Source: Halalkalibacter nanhaiisediminis (GTDB taxonomy: Bacteria > Bacillota > Bacilli > Bacillales > Bacillaceae_D). Taken from it: DNA of 64,000 bases. The notes under the pieces are model-generated. The model was given only the letters and a program-made list of their open reading frames with translations, was not told the DNA's origin and made no database searches. The stretch is from assembly GCF_007830185.1 (NCBI RefSeq), contig NZ_VLKZ01000010.1:45304-109303 (forward strand). Direction: 5' to 3'. A program made the position numbers and the translations under genes. Within the stretch, counting starts at the first letter, position 1, and every line of letters starts with the position of its first letter. This document shows positions 31,896-40,519 of this stretch, piece by piece.

Positions 31896-32905
31896 GTTGA
31901 TAGCACCTCATCATAATAATTCGCGTTCTCATGCTCGCTATATAAATGACAAGCAACACGATGGTGATCATTAAGGAAGATGTGTTCACTTCTTTCATGA
32001 AGGCATTTATCATTCCTTTTTGGACAACGATGAACAAAAGGACAACCTGTTTCTGCTACATTTCCTGGATCTCCTGGAATAACAGCTAATCGTTCTTGCC
32101 GCGACATGAAAGAGGGACGAGCCTTTAAAAGAAGATCTGTAAAAGGATGCTGCGGTTGTGCCCCAATGGCTTTCGATACGGCTTCTTCGACAATATGTCC
32201 GCCGTACATCACAGCTATTCGGCTAGCCCGATTCAACACTTCTCCTAAATGATGGGTAATATACAATACAGCACAATTTGATTCTTGGCGCAGTTCATCA
32301 ATCAATTCTAGTATATGTTCACCTGTCACAGCATCTAAAGCTGTTGACGGCTCATCAGCAATTAAAAGAGCAGGCTTATGAATCATGGCAATCGCGATTG
32401 CCACTCGTTGCTTTTGCCCACCACTAAGCTCAAAAGGATAGCTTGTAAATACACGCTCTTCAGGAAGCTTCACACGCCTAAGCGCCCAAAGAGCCATTTG
32501 CTTTGCCTCCTTCTTCGAAACGTCTTTATGAATGCGAATAACCTCCACCATTTGTTTGCCAATTTTAACAAATGGTGTAAGACTACCATTATAGTCTTGA
32601 AAAACCATCGCCATTTCTTTTCCTCTTAATCGTCTTAATTGCTTTTTAGAATCGTAATCGATCCTATGACCTTGGAATATTACTTCTCCTTGACTAATCT
32701 CTAATTGTTTTGGTAAAAGTCCCATAATAGTAGAAGCCGTGATACTTTTACCACTGCCACTTTCCTCTACAAGACCAACCATCTCTCCCGCTCGAATCGT
32801 TAAATCCAAGCCATTAATGAGAACCTTTTGGGTTTGACTATTCTGGATGGAAAGTTGCTTAATTTCTAACACAGATTGCTGATTGTTGTTCTTAGAATCT
32901 GCCAT
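31892..32905 (-). CDS. Nickel/peptide-type ABC transporter ATPase (CntD/NikD-like)
   Basis: This 337-residue ATPase has the longer Opp/Nik form with a C-terminal cysteine cluster (GCPFVHRCPKRNDKCLHERSE), seen in oligopeptide/dipeptide ATPases. It has Q-loop MVFQDYNGSLTP, signature LSGGQKQRV and Walker B LLIADEPSTALD. Walker A reads VEESGSGKS: the first Gly of GxxGxGKS is Glu, which is unusual, while the catalytic GKS is kept. It lies between permease and second ATPase. A few-base-pair difference could explain the substitution, but the codon is GAG in the sequence given. Confidence 0.9.
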   Translation of the reverse strand: MADSKNNNQQSVLEIKQLSIQNSQTQKVLINGLDLTIRAGEMVGLVEESGSGKSITASTIMGLLPKQLEISQGEVIFQGHRIDYDSKKQLRRLRGKEMAMVFQDYNGSLTPFVKIGKQMVEVIRIHKDVSKKEAKQMALWALRRVKLPEERVFTSYPFELSGGQKQRVAIAIAMIHKPALLIADEPSTALDAVTGEHILELIDELRQESNCAVLYITHHLGEVLNRASRIAVMYGGHIVEEAVSKAIGAQPQHPFTDLLLKARPSFMSRQERLAVIPGDPGNVAETGCPFVHRCPKRNDKCLHERSEHIFLNDHHRVACHLYSEHENANYYDEVLST

Positions 32906-32929
32906 CCTATCCCTCTTTCTCTACCTTAG

Positions 32930-33748
32930 TTACTTTTTAATATCGAACGACTCCCTAAGACCGTCGCCAATTAAATTACAACTTAAGACAACAAGCATGA
33001 TGGCTAGTCCTGGGTAAAGCATTAATGATGGCATTGTTTGAAAATAAGGTCTAGCATCATTTAACATCGCTCCCCATTCTGGTGTGGGCGGTTGAGCCCC
33101 TATGCCGAGATACGATAACGACGAAATGATTAAAATAATTTTTCCTAAATCCAAGCTAGCAAGAATAGCAATTTGAGAAATGACATGTGGGGTAAGATGT
33201 TTCACAATAATTTTTGACGTGCTACTCCCATTCAGTCTAGCAGCTACAACATAATCCTTTTCTTTTTCCGCTAGCACACAACTTCTCACCACACGAGCAT
33301 AACTTACCCATTTCACTACTACGATAGCAATGATGACATTGGTTAAATTCGGACCTAAAAACCCTGCTATTGCAATCGCAAGAATAAAATCAGGAAAAGC
33401 AATCAGACCATCTACTAATCTCATAAAAATAGCATCCACCCTGCCACCGATATACCCAGATAGCAAGCCTACAGGCACTCCAATACATAGAGCTGCTACT
33501 AGAACGATAGCGGCTAAACCAAACGTAATTTTTGCCCCTTCTATTAAACGAGAAAAAATACATCTTCCAAAAAAGTCTGTTCCAAGCGGATACTCAAAGC
33601 TGGGCGATTGTAAACGTTGACTCATACTCATTTCTAACGGGTCATTTGGTACAAAGAAAGGGCCAATCAACATCGCTATGACAATCAATGCGAAAATACT
33701 TATGCCAATGGCAAGCATTCGATCACGGAACAGCCACTTTAGCGTCAT
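32930..33748 (-). CDS. ABC transporter permease (CntC/NikC-like)
   Basis: The 272-residue protein has the N-terminal OppC-type helix and linker (DPLEMSMSQRLQSPSFEYPLGTDFFGRCIFSRLI). Five further helices follow, plus the EAA-like loop AARLNGSSTSKIIVKHLTPHV, which contacts the ATPases. It pairs with the permease encoded upstream, whose stop it overlaps by 4 nt. The order binding protein-permease-permease-ATPase-ATPase is the canonical nik/opp/cnt order. Confidence 0.92.
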   Translation of the reverse strand: MTLKWLFRDRMLAIGISIFALIVIAMLIGPFFVPNDPLEMSMSQRLQSPSFEYPLGTDFFGRCIFSRLIEGAKITFGLAAIVLVAALCIGVPVGLLSGYIGGRVDAIFMRLVDGLIAFPDFILAIAIAGFLGPNLTNVIIAIVVVKWVSYARVVRSCVLAEKEKDYVVAARLNGSSTSKIIVKHLTPHVISQIAILASLDLGKIILIISSLSYLGIGAQPPTPEWGAMLNDARPYFQTMPSLMLYPGLAIMLVVLSCNLIGDGLRESFDIKK

Positions 33749-34689
33749 AACCTCCCCTCCTTTTCAAAACGGATCCTCGGATCGAGAAAACGATAAGAAA
33801 GGTCAACCAATAAATTAATAAAAACGACGACAACTCCCGTAAACAAAATATACCCTTGAATAAGTGTGTAATCGCGTTTGAAAACAGCATCCACAACCAT
33901 TTTCCCGAGCCCAGGATAGGAAAAGATCATTTCAACAACGACAGATCCTCCTAGGAGATAACCGAAACTCATACCAAACATTGTCATGACTGGTAATAAA
34001 GCAGAACGAAGCGCATGTCCCTTCACAATTTGCCACTCACTTAATCCTCGTGAACGTGCTGCACGAATATACTCTTGAGAAAAGCTCTCTAATAAACCTG
34101 CCCTCAGTAATCTAGCATAAACAGCTGCCATCCCTAAACCTAATGTAAGAGAAGGAAGGATTAAATGTTTGATACTTCCTTCTCCCATTGCAGGTAAGAT
34201 AGATAGCTTAAAAGAAAAAAGATAAATCAAAATCAAACCTAGCCAAAATGTTGGAACCGATGCACCAATATAAGCAAACAACCGACTAAAATGATCAATC
34301 CAACTATTTTTAAAAACAGCTGAGAGTGTGCCAAGTGCTGTTGCTACAATCGTCATCACCATTAAACCACCAACCGTTAAATAAAGGGTAGGAACAATGC
34401 GACTCGCAATCTCCTTTACAACAGGTTGTTGACTGACATAACTCTCTCCTAAGTCTAGCCTGACGACATTGCTTAACCAGGAGGTGTACTGTATGAAAAT
34501 AGGTTGATCAAACTGCAATTCTTTTCTTAGTGCTTCTAGTTCTTCAAGAGAAACCGACACTTCATCGGTCTTTAAAATTGTCCTTACAGGGTCACCTGGT
34601 GCTAATTTCATTAATCCAAACGTCATAATCGATAAAAGAAACAAGACCATTATGAGTTGTAGGACTCTTGAAACAATGACTTTTGCCAC
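33745..34689 (-). CDS. ABC transporter permease (CntB/NikB-like)
   Basis: The 314-residue permease shows the OppB-type start (LLSIMTFGLMKLAPGDPVRTIL), six helices, and the EAA loop EYIRAARSRGLSEWQIVKGHALRSALLP. The C-terminus is SYRFLDPRIRF. It abuts the binding-protein gene without a gap. It would form the membrane channel with the NikC-like protein. Which metal chelate or peptide it moves is inferred only from the Zur box and the neighbouring metallophore synthase. Confidence 0.92.
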   Translation of the reverse strand: MAKVIVSRVLQLIMVLFLLSIMTFGLMKLAPGDPVRTILKTDEVSVSLEELEALRKELQFDQPIFIQYTSWLSNVVRLDLGESYVSQQPVVKEIASRIVPTLYLTVGGLMVMTIVATALGTLSAVFKNSWIDHFSRLFAYIGASVPTFWLGLILIYLFSFKLSILPAMGEGSIKHLILPSLTLGLGMAAVYARLLRAGLLESFSQEYIRAARSRGLSEWQIVKGHALRSALLPVMTMFGMSFGYLLGGSVVVEMIFSYPGLGKMVVDAVFKRDYTLIQGYILFTGVVVVFINLLVDLSYRFLDPRIRFEKEGRL

Positions 34690-36243
34690 CTACTCCACAT
34701 CCATTGTATTTGTAATCATATATTGCTCTTCTGCCCCTGGTTTCCAATTGGTTACTCGCTCATTCATGCCTACAATAATATGCGGAAACACAATAAACGA
34801 ATGTGGCACTTGCTCTCGAATGATGTCAACCGCTTGTTTGTGTAAATGATCGCGCTCCGATTGATCACTTGTTCTATTTAACTCTTCCGTAATCGTGTTC
34901 AACTCTGGAATGTTAATTTGTCCTGGATTTAAAGAACCATCAGGTAAATACGCAACATTGAAGAAATAACCACCATCACCACGAGGTGCAGTTAAAATAC
35001 TGTACGTAACCATATCCCATTCATCAATTTGCTCGTATAAATAACTATCAACATTCTCGACAGTCACAATCTCAATATCGACTCCTATTTTGGCAGCTTC
35101 TGCTTGCACATATTGAGAGATAAGTGGAAGCTCTGGACGTGCTGCATACGTTACTAGTTTTAAAGAAAGCGTCTCACCGTCTTTTTCCATCTTGCCAGCC
35201 TCATTTAATTCATAGCCAGCTTCTTGTAATAAGGATTTTGCTTGTTCTGGATCAAAGGCGGTAAACGGCTTATCACTCGCAAATGCTAAACGAGGGTTAA
35301 ACGGTCCATTAGCTGGTGTCGCATGACCATTCATAATATCCTCTGCAATCACAGGTCGATTAATGATCGCGTCGATTGCTTGACGAACCTTCACATCTTG
35401 TAATGCTGGTTTCGTTGAATTATATAAAATAAAATGTGCACGTAAGCTTGGAATAGACTCCACTTTTAAATCTTCACTGTTTGAGATTGCATCTAGACTC
35501 TCTACTGGTAAATGATAAGCAATATCAGCATCACTTGATTGAAGAGCCAATGCACGGACATTTTCATCCGAATTAAATTTAAAAACGGCATAATTTAATT
35601 TAGCTGGACCATCCCAATACTCATCACAGCGATCCACTTTCACTTCAACATCTTGTGAATAAGAGGATACTTTAAAAGGCCCTGTACCAATTGGTGCTTG
35701 TTCAATGTTTTCTGCATTCACTTGCACTACAGAAGCATTTGTATGTACTAACTCAGATAGAAATGCTGGATTTGCGTCCGTTGTCGTAAATGTGATGTCT
35801 TGACCATTTGCTTCAATTGATTCGATTTTTAATAAACTTTGTAATGCCTGACTTACTTCTAACGCCCGTTCAAACGATTGCTTAACAGCTTCCCCGTCCA
35901 TCACTGAACCATCATGAAATGTAACGCCATCACGTAGCTTAAATGTCCAAGTCTTCTCATCTACTTGTTCCCAACTCACGGCCAACCACGGTTGAATTGG
36001 CAAATTTTCATCGACTTTCACTAACGTTTCTGTCACTCCTGCACGAACCGTGAACCAATCAGTATGTGGATCTAAGCTTTCTGGTGCAAAGCTATACAAA
36101 AGACTCACTGATTTTTCTTCGCTCTCTTGGTTCGTTTCCTCCACGTTTGAAGTCGTTTCGTTCGTGGACGAGCAACCGGCACTAACCAAAATAGCCATCA
36201 TAAGAACGAATACGATTGTAAATATAGAATGTTTCTTCATCAT
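34690..36243 (-). CDS. Solute-binding lipoprotein, NikA/CntA/OppA family
   Basis: From ATG 36243 (AAGGAGAG just upstream) the protein has 517 residues. The lipoprotein signal ends VSAGC, placing the lipidated Cys at 24. The mature part is a type II binding protein: LYSFAPESLDPHTDW, WTFKLRDGVTFHDGSVMDGEAVKQSF, DIAYHLPVESLD and NPRLAFASDKPFTAFDPEQAKSLL. NikA/CntA proteins bind metal-chelate complexes, and OppA proteins bind peptides; the fold cannot separate these alone. A perfect Zur-type box overlaps the upstream region, which favours a zinc-chelate ligand. It is the first gene of the importer operon. Confidence 0.9.
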   Translation of the reverse strand: MMKKHSIFTIVFVLMMAILVSAGCSSTNETTSNVEETNQESEEKSVSLLYSFAPESLDPHTDWFTVRAGVTETLVKVDENLPIQPWLAVSWEQVDEKTWTFKLRDGVTFHDGSVMDGEAVKQSFERALEVSQALQSLLKIESIEANGQDITFTTTDANPAFLSELVHTNASVVQVNAENIEQAPIGTGPFKVSSYSQDVEVKVDRCDEYWDGPAKLNYAVFKFNSDENVRALALQSSDADIAYHLPVESLDAISNSEDLKVESIPSLRAHFILYNSTKPALQDVKVRQAIDAIINRPVIAEDIMNGHATPANGPFNPRLAFASDKPFTAFDPEQAKSLLQEAGYELNEAGKMEKDGETLSLKLVTYAARPELPLISQYVQAEAAKIGVDIEIVTVENVDSYLYEQIDEWDMVTYSILTAPRGDGGYFFNVAYLPDGSLNPGQINIPELNTITEELNRTSDQSERDHLHKQAVDIIREQVPHSFIVFPHIIVGMNERVTNWKPGAEEQYMITNTMDVE

Positions 36244-36262
36244 TTCTCTCCTTCTCCACTTC

Positions 36263-36281
36263 AATCGTAATAATTACGATT
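36263..36281. promoter_or_regulatory. Zur box upstream of the ABC importer operon
   Basis: AATCGTAATAATTACGATT is a perfect 9-1-9 dyad containing TCGTAATNATTACGA, the Bacillus Zur consensus rather than Fur (TGATAAT) or PerR (TTATAAT). It ends 20 nt upstream of the binding-protein ATG. Confidence 0.85.
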
Positions 36282-36455
36282 TGTTTTATAGTTTTATCAT
36301 ATTATCCTAAGTCAAGGAAACTTTCAAGACCTTTCTAAATTCCTTTATCATTTTAAATCAAGTATTCCTCCTAAAAATTAACCCAGCGCTGTTAGATGTA
36401 TTGTAAAAGAACGTTGTTAAAAGTCTGTGAAATATTCGAATTATTTTTTAAAAAA

Positions 36456-37286
36456 TCACGTTTTATTAAACTGCCTCTTTATAAAAGCAGTGCAATTTAT
36501 TGTTTCTTTTGTGGCTTTCGTTTGATGTAATAGTTGAAAGTCTTTGAGCTCTTCTTCTTTGAGAGGTTCATATAAGAGAGTATGTAAATCTTTCACATTC
36601 CGAATCCCAATAAGTGCATTTTCAGCTGTCGATAAAATTTGTTTCATAATCTCATTCTTATTTGGCACTAGAGAAGCTATCATGACAAAATCCAATCCTT
36701 GATAATCAAATAAACAGCCATCTGCTTCAACAACCTTAATGTTGTCTTCTTTTCCTAAGCGTTTAATAAGCTCAGCCGATTGTTTTACAGCATCTGAATC
36801 ACAATCGAGACAAATCACTTCTCCTTTTGTAACAAATTGCCACAAAAGAGCTGTAAGAGGTAATGGACCAGAACCAACAAAGGCCATTGAGGTCGGTAGA
36901 GTAGTTGTTATCTTCTCTAAACCAGCTTTTTCAATCTCAACAAGACTTTCGTAGCATTTCCAATATAAAAATTCTTTTACAGTAGCCAAAGTTAATTGTT
37001 GATTCAATATAAACTTTTCAGTAAAAAATTTTTCCATCTCACTTTCTGCCTTTGAAAGCAAATTCCTCATATGTATTTGGTTCTTCTGTACAATTGGGTC
37101 ATTCAATATTTTTTCTGTTTTACGTTTATCTTCAAAAGCTAGAACCGTATTTACGAGTGAATAAAGGGCTTTATTCACTTTTTCATTTCTAGGTGACTTA
37201 TCTTCAGCTCTCTTTAAAATGTTATAGGCATTTTCGTAAACTTCTAAAACTTCTTCAACGGTTGGTTCGATAAAGATTGTTTTCAT
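36456..37286 (-). CDS. Nicotianamine-synthase-like enzyme (CntL-type metallophore synthase)
   Basis: The 276-residue protein has an N-terminal helical region (1-125) and a Rossmann methyltransferase-like domain. That domain has MAFVGSGPLPLTALL (135-148), the nicotianamine-synthase signature, followed by CLDCDSDAVKQS, the SAM-binding acidic loop. Such enzymes transfer the aminobutyrate group of S-adenosylmethionine to an amino acid. CntL does this to D-histidine in staphylopine synthesis. A Zur box precedes it, and a Nik/Cnt-like importer and MATE gene follow. Neither the racemase CntK nor the opine dehydrogenase CntM is in the window, so the final product is uncertain. Confidence 0.85.
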   Translation of the reverse strand: MKTIFIEPTVEEVLEVYENAYNILKRAEDKSPRNEKVNKALYSLVNTVLAFEDKRKTEKILNDPIVQKNQIHMRNLLSKAESEMEKFFTEKFILNQQLTLATVKEFLYWKCYESLVEIEKAGLEKITTTLPTSMAFVGSGPLPLTALLWQFVTKGEVICLDCDSDAVKQSAELIKRLGKEDNIKVVEADGCLFDYQGLDFVMIASLVPNKNEIMKQILSTAENALIGIRNVKDLHTLLYEPLKEEELKDFQLLHQTKATKETINCTAFIKRQFNKT

Positions 37287-37308
37287 TTCTTATCCCCTCC
37301 ATTTTATA

Positions 37309-37327
37309 AATCGTAATCATTACTGTT
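37309..37327. promoter_or_regulatory. Zur box upstream of the nicotianamine-synthase-like gene
   Basis: AATCGTAATCATTACTGTT carries TCGTAATCATTACTG, a Zur consensus with one mismatch in the right arm. It lies 23 nt before the ATG, placing the metallophore synthase and the importer under the same predicted regulator. Confidence 0.78.
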
Positions 37328-37413
37328 TAAACACTAAATCACATGCCATAAAATTGTAAATAAGATAATGTAACTATTTTCAGTTATAAACCTAACTAGT
37401 TTTAATGTTTAAA

Positions 37414-37453
37414 ATGAAAGAAGAGGACGCAGTAACTTCACTATTGCGTCCTC
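37414..37453 (-). terminator. Terminator of the siderophore operon
   Basis: GAGGACGCA, a 13-nt loop, TGCGTCCTC, then TTCTTTCATTTT on the minus strand, 17 nt past the stop of the last siderophore gene. Confidence 0.8.
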
Positions 37454-37469
37454 TCATTTTAATTGATGA

Positions 37470-39293
37470 TTACCTTTTAGAACCTACAAGATGCAACGGA
37501 TTTTGAACTTTTCCGAACTCAGATGCATGTGGGCGATCATGATCGTCTTCGTATCCATAATCGATCATGCGGTTACGGTTCAAGCATAACTTCGTATAAG
37601 ATGGTTTGAGTAAATCAAAAAGACGAAACCTTTCCTCTAATTCTGGAAATTGATTTTGGTAATTAAGAATCATTTCTCTTAGTGAAAGCCAAAATCGTTC
37701 TTCTTCAAAATGATAGTACGTATCCAAAATATTCGTTAAGTAACGAAAATGACAAACAAAAAGCCCAGTAAAAATAAACTGACATACTCCTTCTGGCTCT
37801 TCACTGCGAAGAACAGACTTTAATTCTTTTGGTAAAAATCGTAATTCAGGAAGTGGTTCTTTACTAATATTTACATCATCCACAAAGTCTTTCATCGCTA
37901 AACGGTGTGGAATATTATCCTTTAATACTAATACTGTATTTTGTCCATGCGGTGAAAATACAGTTCCATATTTATAAAGATAATGTAGTAGTGGGGGTAA
38001 TAGTACGTTAAATAACTTTTTCACCCATTCATCAACCGTTAACCCTGACTGTTCAATTAATAGAGCTACATACGGCTTACCTGCATTGTCTACATAAAGA
38101 AGTGAAGCTAATGTTATAGGGCGTTCCCCTTCTTCTAAAAATGAGTATATGCTTTCGCGCCAAATCGCACCTAACATTTCAAGATATTGATAAGGTGCTC
38201 CGTCCAGCTTTGAATAATATGGGTGCTCATAATTTATACTCGCTACTTCTCCAGGCAAAATGATTCTGCACTCATCTCTCAAGAACGCATCCTGATCACG
38301 GATGCTGTGAATATAGTCCGTAATGATTGGGGCAACAACAGTTCGTTCTCCAGGCAGGCCACGGTATACTAACGTGTTTAAAATGCTCATAGGTAACTTA
38401 ACGTGGTGTTTATTTTTATTCATTGTATTAACAAAGGTACGAATTGATTGCTGTGGAAGGTATTCATCATCCCCTTCTCCAAGTGAGACAATCCTCTTTT
38501 GAGCAATATCCTCTGGGAAGTATTGAATGATCATATTATTCCATTGCCATTCATGAACCGGTAAAAAGTAAAAAGCTGAAACCTCAACGTCTTCATTCTT
38601 TAAACGTTCCCTAAAACGCTCGAATTTGTTATTCCCTAGCTCTTTTTTTATTAACCTTTCATAATCTAATCCAGCAATAGAATGAAAAGTCGCGTATTCC
38701 TTATGAACAGCAACCCATAATAGTTTTACTTTCTTCTTTTGTTCAGGTGAATAAGAGAGGTATTCTTGATAGTTGAACCCAATTCTTCCTTTATTGTATG
38801 TAATCCATGGATGCCCTTCCATCTCTCCCTCTAATTCAGCGTAATCCATACTAGTTAACTCTTCAACACTTTGCTTTTGTTTTTTTTGTAATATATGTGC
38901 ATCAGCTAATAAGGTGTTATTATATTCTTTAATGAGATGGCCAGTTGTCCCTGGTTTCATCCCGACAGTTTCCTGAATATCCAAAATAAATTGAAGTGGG
39001 TTTCGCATTTTTTCCCAATTTCCATTTCTCATGCACCAGATTGTATCTGAATAAATTCGATAGCTATCCATTAAACGTTTTTTCCCTTCAAATTGATAGC
39101 GTATTTCTTGACCACTCTCCCTATCCTTAAGGACTAGTTGATACACTGTTCGATCTTCTGTTTCCTTAGTCATAATGGGATGGATAATCTCCTCATACAT
39201 AAATTCTGAGATCATTTTGGCTAATAAGTTCACCCCGACCTCATCCCAAATATCGGACTTTAATATATCTTGTAAAGGATAATGATCCAACAT
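37470..39293 (-). CDS. NIS siderophore synthetase, IucA/IucC family (RhbF-like), copy 1
   Basis: The 607-residue protein is a NRPS-independent siderophore synthetase: HPWITYNKGRIGFN, HEWQWNNMIIQYFPEDI, STRTF-like motif QQSIRTFVNTMN (ATP site), and a C-terminal FhuF-like part with SPHGQNTVLVLKDN and LPELRFLPKEL. These enzymes adenylate a citrate carboxylate and condense it with a hydroxamate amine. With the second synthetase at 42394, both outer citrate carboxylates can be joined. It is the last gene of the seven-gene operon. Which synthetase does the first step cannot be decided from the sequence. Confidence 0.93.
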   Translation of the reverse strand: MLDHYPLQDILKSDIWDEVGVNLLAKMISEFMYEEIIHPIMTKETEDRTVYQLVLKDRESGQEIRYQFEGKKRLMDSYRIYSDTIWCMRNGNWEKMRNPLQFILDIQETVGMKPGTTGHLIKEYNNTLLADAHILQKKQKQSVEELTSMDYAELEGEMEGHPWITYNKGRIGFNYQEYLSYSPEQKKKVKLLWVAVHKEYATFHSIAGLDYERLIKKELGNNKFERFRERLKNEDVEVSAFYFLPVHEWQWNNMIIQYFPEDIAQKRIVSLGEGDDEYLPQQSIRTFVNTMNKNKHHVKLPMSILNTLVYRGLPGERTVVAPIITDYIHSIRDQDAFLRDECRIILPGEVASINYEHPYYSKLDGAPYQYLEMLGAIWRESIYSFLEEGERPITLASLLYVDNAGKPYVALLIEQSGLTVDEWVKKLFNVLLPPLLHYLYKYGTVFSPHGQNTVLVLKDNIPHRLAMKDFVDDVNISKEPLPELRFLPKELKSVLRSEEPEGVCQFIFTGLFVCHFRYLTNILDTYYHFEEERFWLSLREMILNYQNQFPELEERFRLFDLLKPSYTKLCLNRNRMIDYGYEDDHDRPHASEFGKVQNPLHLVGSKR

Positions 39294-39340
39294 GTTTCCA
39301 CTCTCCTAAATTTTTGATTTATACAACTTTATCTCAGTAT

Positions 39341-40516
39341 CTATTTCCTAAAACCGGGCTTTCGAGCTTTAAAAATCGTTAATTGAGCACCGCACAGTGT
39401 CAGTAAACAAATAGCACTGGCAAAAATGAAAGGTGCTGCTAAGTTCGATAAAGTAACAGACATTGAAGCGAGCAATGGAGCGACTAGTAAACCAGCATTT
39501 TGAAACGATGATACGATCGCATAATTACCATGTAATCGATCATTGCTTTTATGAAACAAGTAAATTTCTAGCACTGATTGAGCAAGTGCTAGAAAGAAAC
39601 CATAAAAAATCCTTCCTAAATATAAGACCATCAAACCGCTAACTATTCCTTGTAAAAGGAGACTTATCGATATGACACCTACTGCTAGAGCAAAAATCAC
39701 AGGTAATGTTTCAGGCGAACCAATTTTCCTAATAAATGGATAAGCGATGATCGCCATTACACTCGGAAGCATATATAAGACACTACTTTCAATGAGAGAA
39801 ACCTGAAAAGCATCGAGTGTATAGATTGTAAAATATGGACGTATCATGTTATTGGCTGTATGAAAGGCAAAAATGACTAGACTAATAGCCAATAAAAAAC
39901 GGAATTGCTCCTTACCAAAATGAACAGGGTGCTGTTTTGATAAGTTTTTTTCCCGTAATGATTGCTTCGGGAATACGAGGTAACAAATAAACCAAAGGAC
40001 AATCTCTATGACAGCTAATCCATAAAATAAGAGTAGAGGATCTTCAAGCTTGATAATCCATGCCCCTGACAACGTCCCTAAAATGATGGCTCCATGAAAA
40101 AGAGCGTGATAAGTACCAACAACTGTAGAACGCTTCTCCTCACCATTTAATTTAATCAGAAAAACATAAATAAGAAAAAAGCTACTTTTACCGATTAATA
40201 GTAATACTGTAAAAAATAAAAATTGCTGTTCATGTTGCGCTCCCCCCATTCCAACTAACATTACAACTGAAATCCATTGTCCAGCGTACAGCAAATGCTT
40301 CACTTCGACATATTTAGAAAGCAGCCCCCATATTGGAATGGCAATGATAACCGTTAAACGAGATAAAAAGATATAAAATGCTGTAAATTCCAAATCCCTT
40401 ATACCAAACACTTTTTCAAAAAATTGAGGGTAAAATGGAGACAGTGCAACATCTGTATAAACTGAATAAAAAATGAAGAAAAACAACACTGTCTGAACTG
40501 GTTTGGAAGAAACCAC
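39341..40516 (-). CDS. MFS transporter, probable siderophore exporter
   Basis: The 391-residue protein has 12 predicted helices in two halves, with an MFS loop between helices 2 and 3 (WGLLSKYVEVKHLLYAG) and no extracellular domain. It lies inside the siderophore operon, 3 nt after the hydroxylase gene. MFS proteins in this position, such as AlcS, secrete the finished siderophore; that role is inferred. A short C-terminal basic tail ends at 40516-39341. It could alternatively be an importer of siderophore, but no accompanying binding protein is present. Confidence 0.87.
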   Translation of the reverse strand: MVSSKPVQTVLFFFIFYSVYTDVALSPFYPQFFEKVFGIRDLEFTAFYIFLSRLTVIIAIPIWGLLSKYVEVKHLLYAGQWISVVMLVGMGGAQHEQQFLFFTVLLLIGKSSFFLIYVFLIKLNGEEKRSTVVGTYHALFHGAIILGTLSGAWIIKLEDPLLLFYGLAVIEIVLWFICYLVFPKQSLREKNLSKQHPVHFGKEQFRFLLAISLVIFAFHTANNMIRPYFTIYTLDAFQVSLIESSVLYMLPSVMAIIAYPFIRKIGSPETLPVIFALAVGVISISLLLQGIVSGLMVLYLGRIFYGFFLALAQSVLEIYLFHKSNDRLHGNYAIVSSFQNAGLLVAPLLASMSVTLSNLAAPFIFASAICLLTLCGAQLTIFKARKPGFRK

Positions 40517-40519
40517 TTA

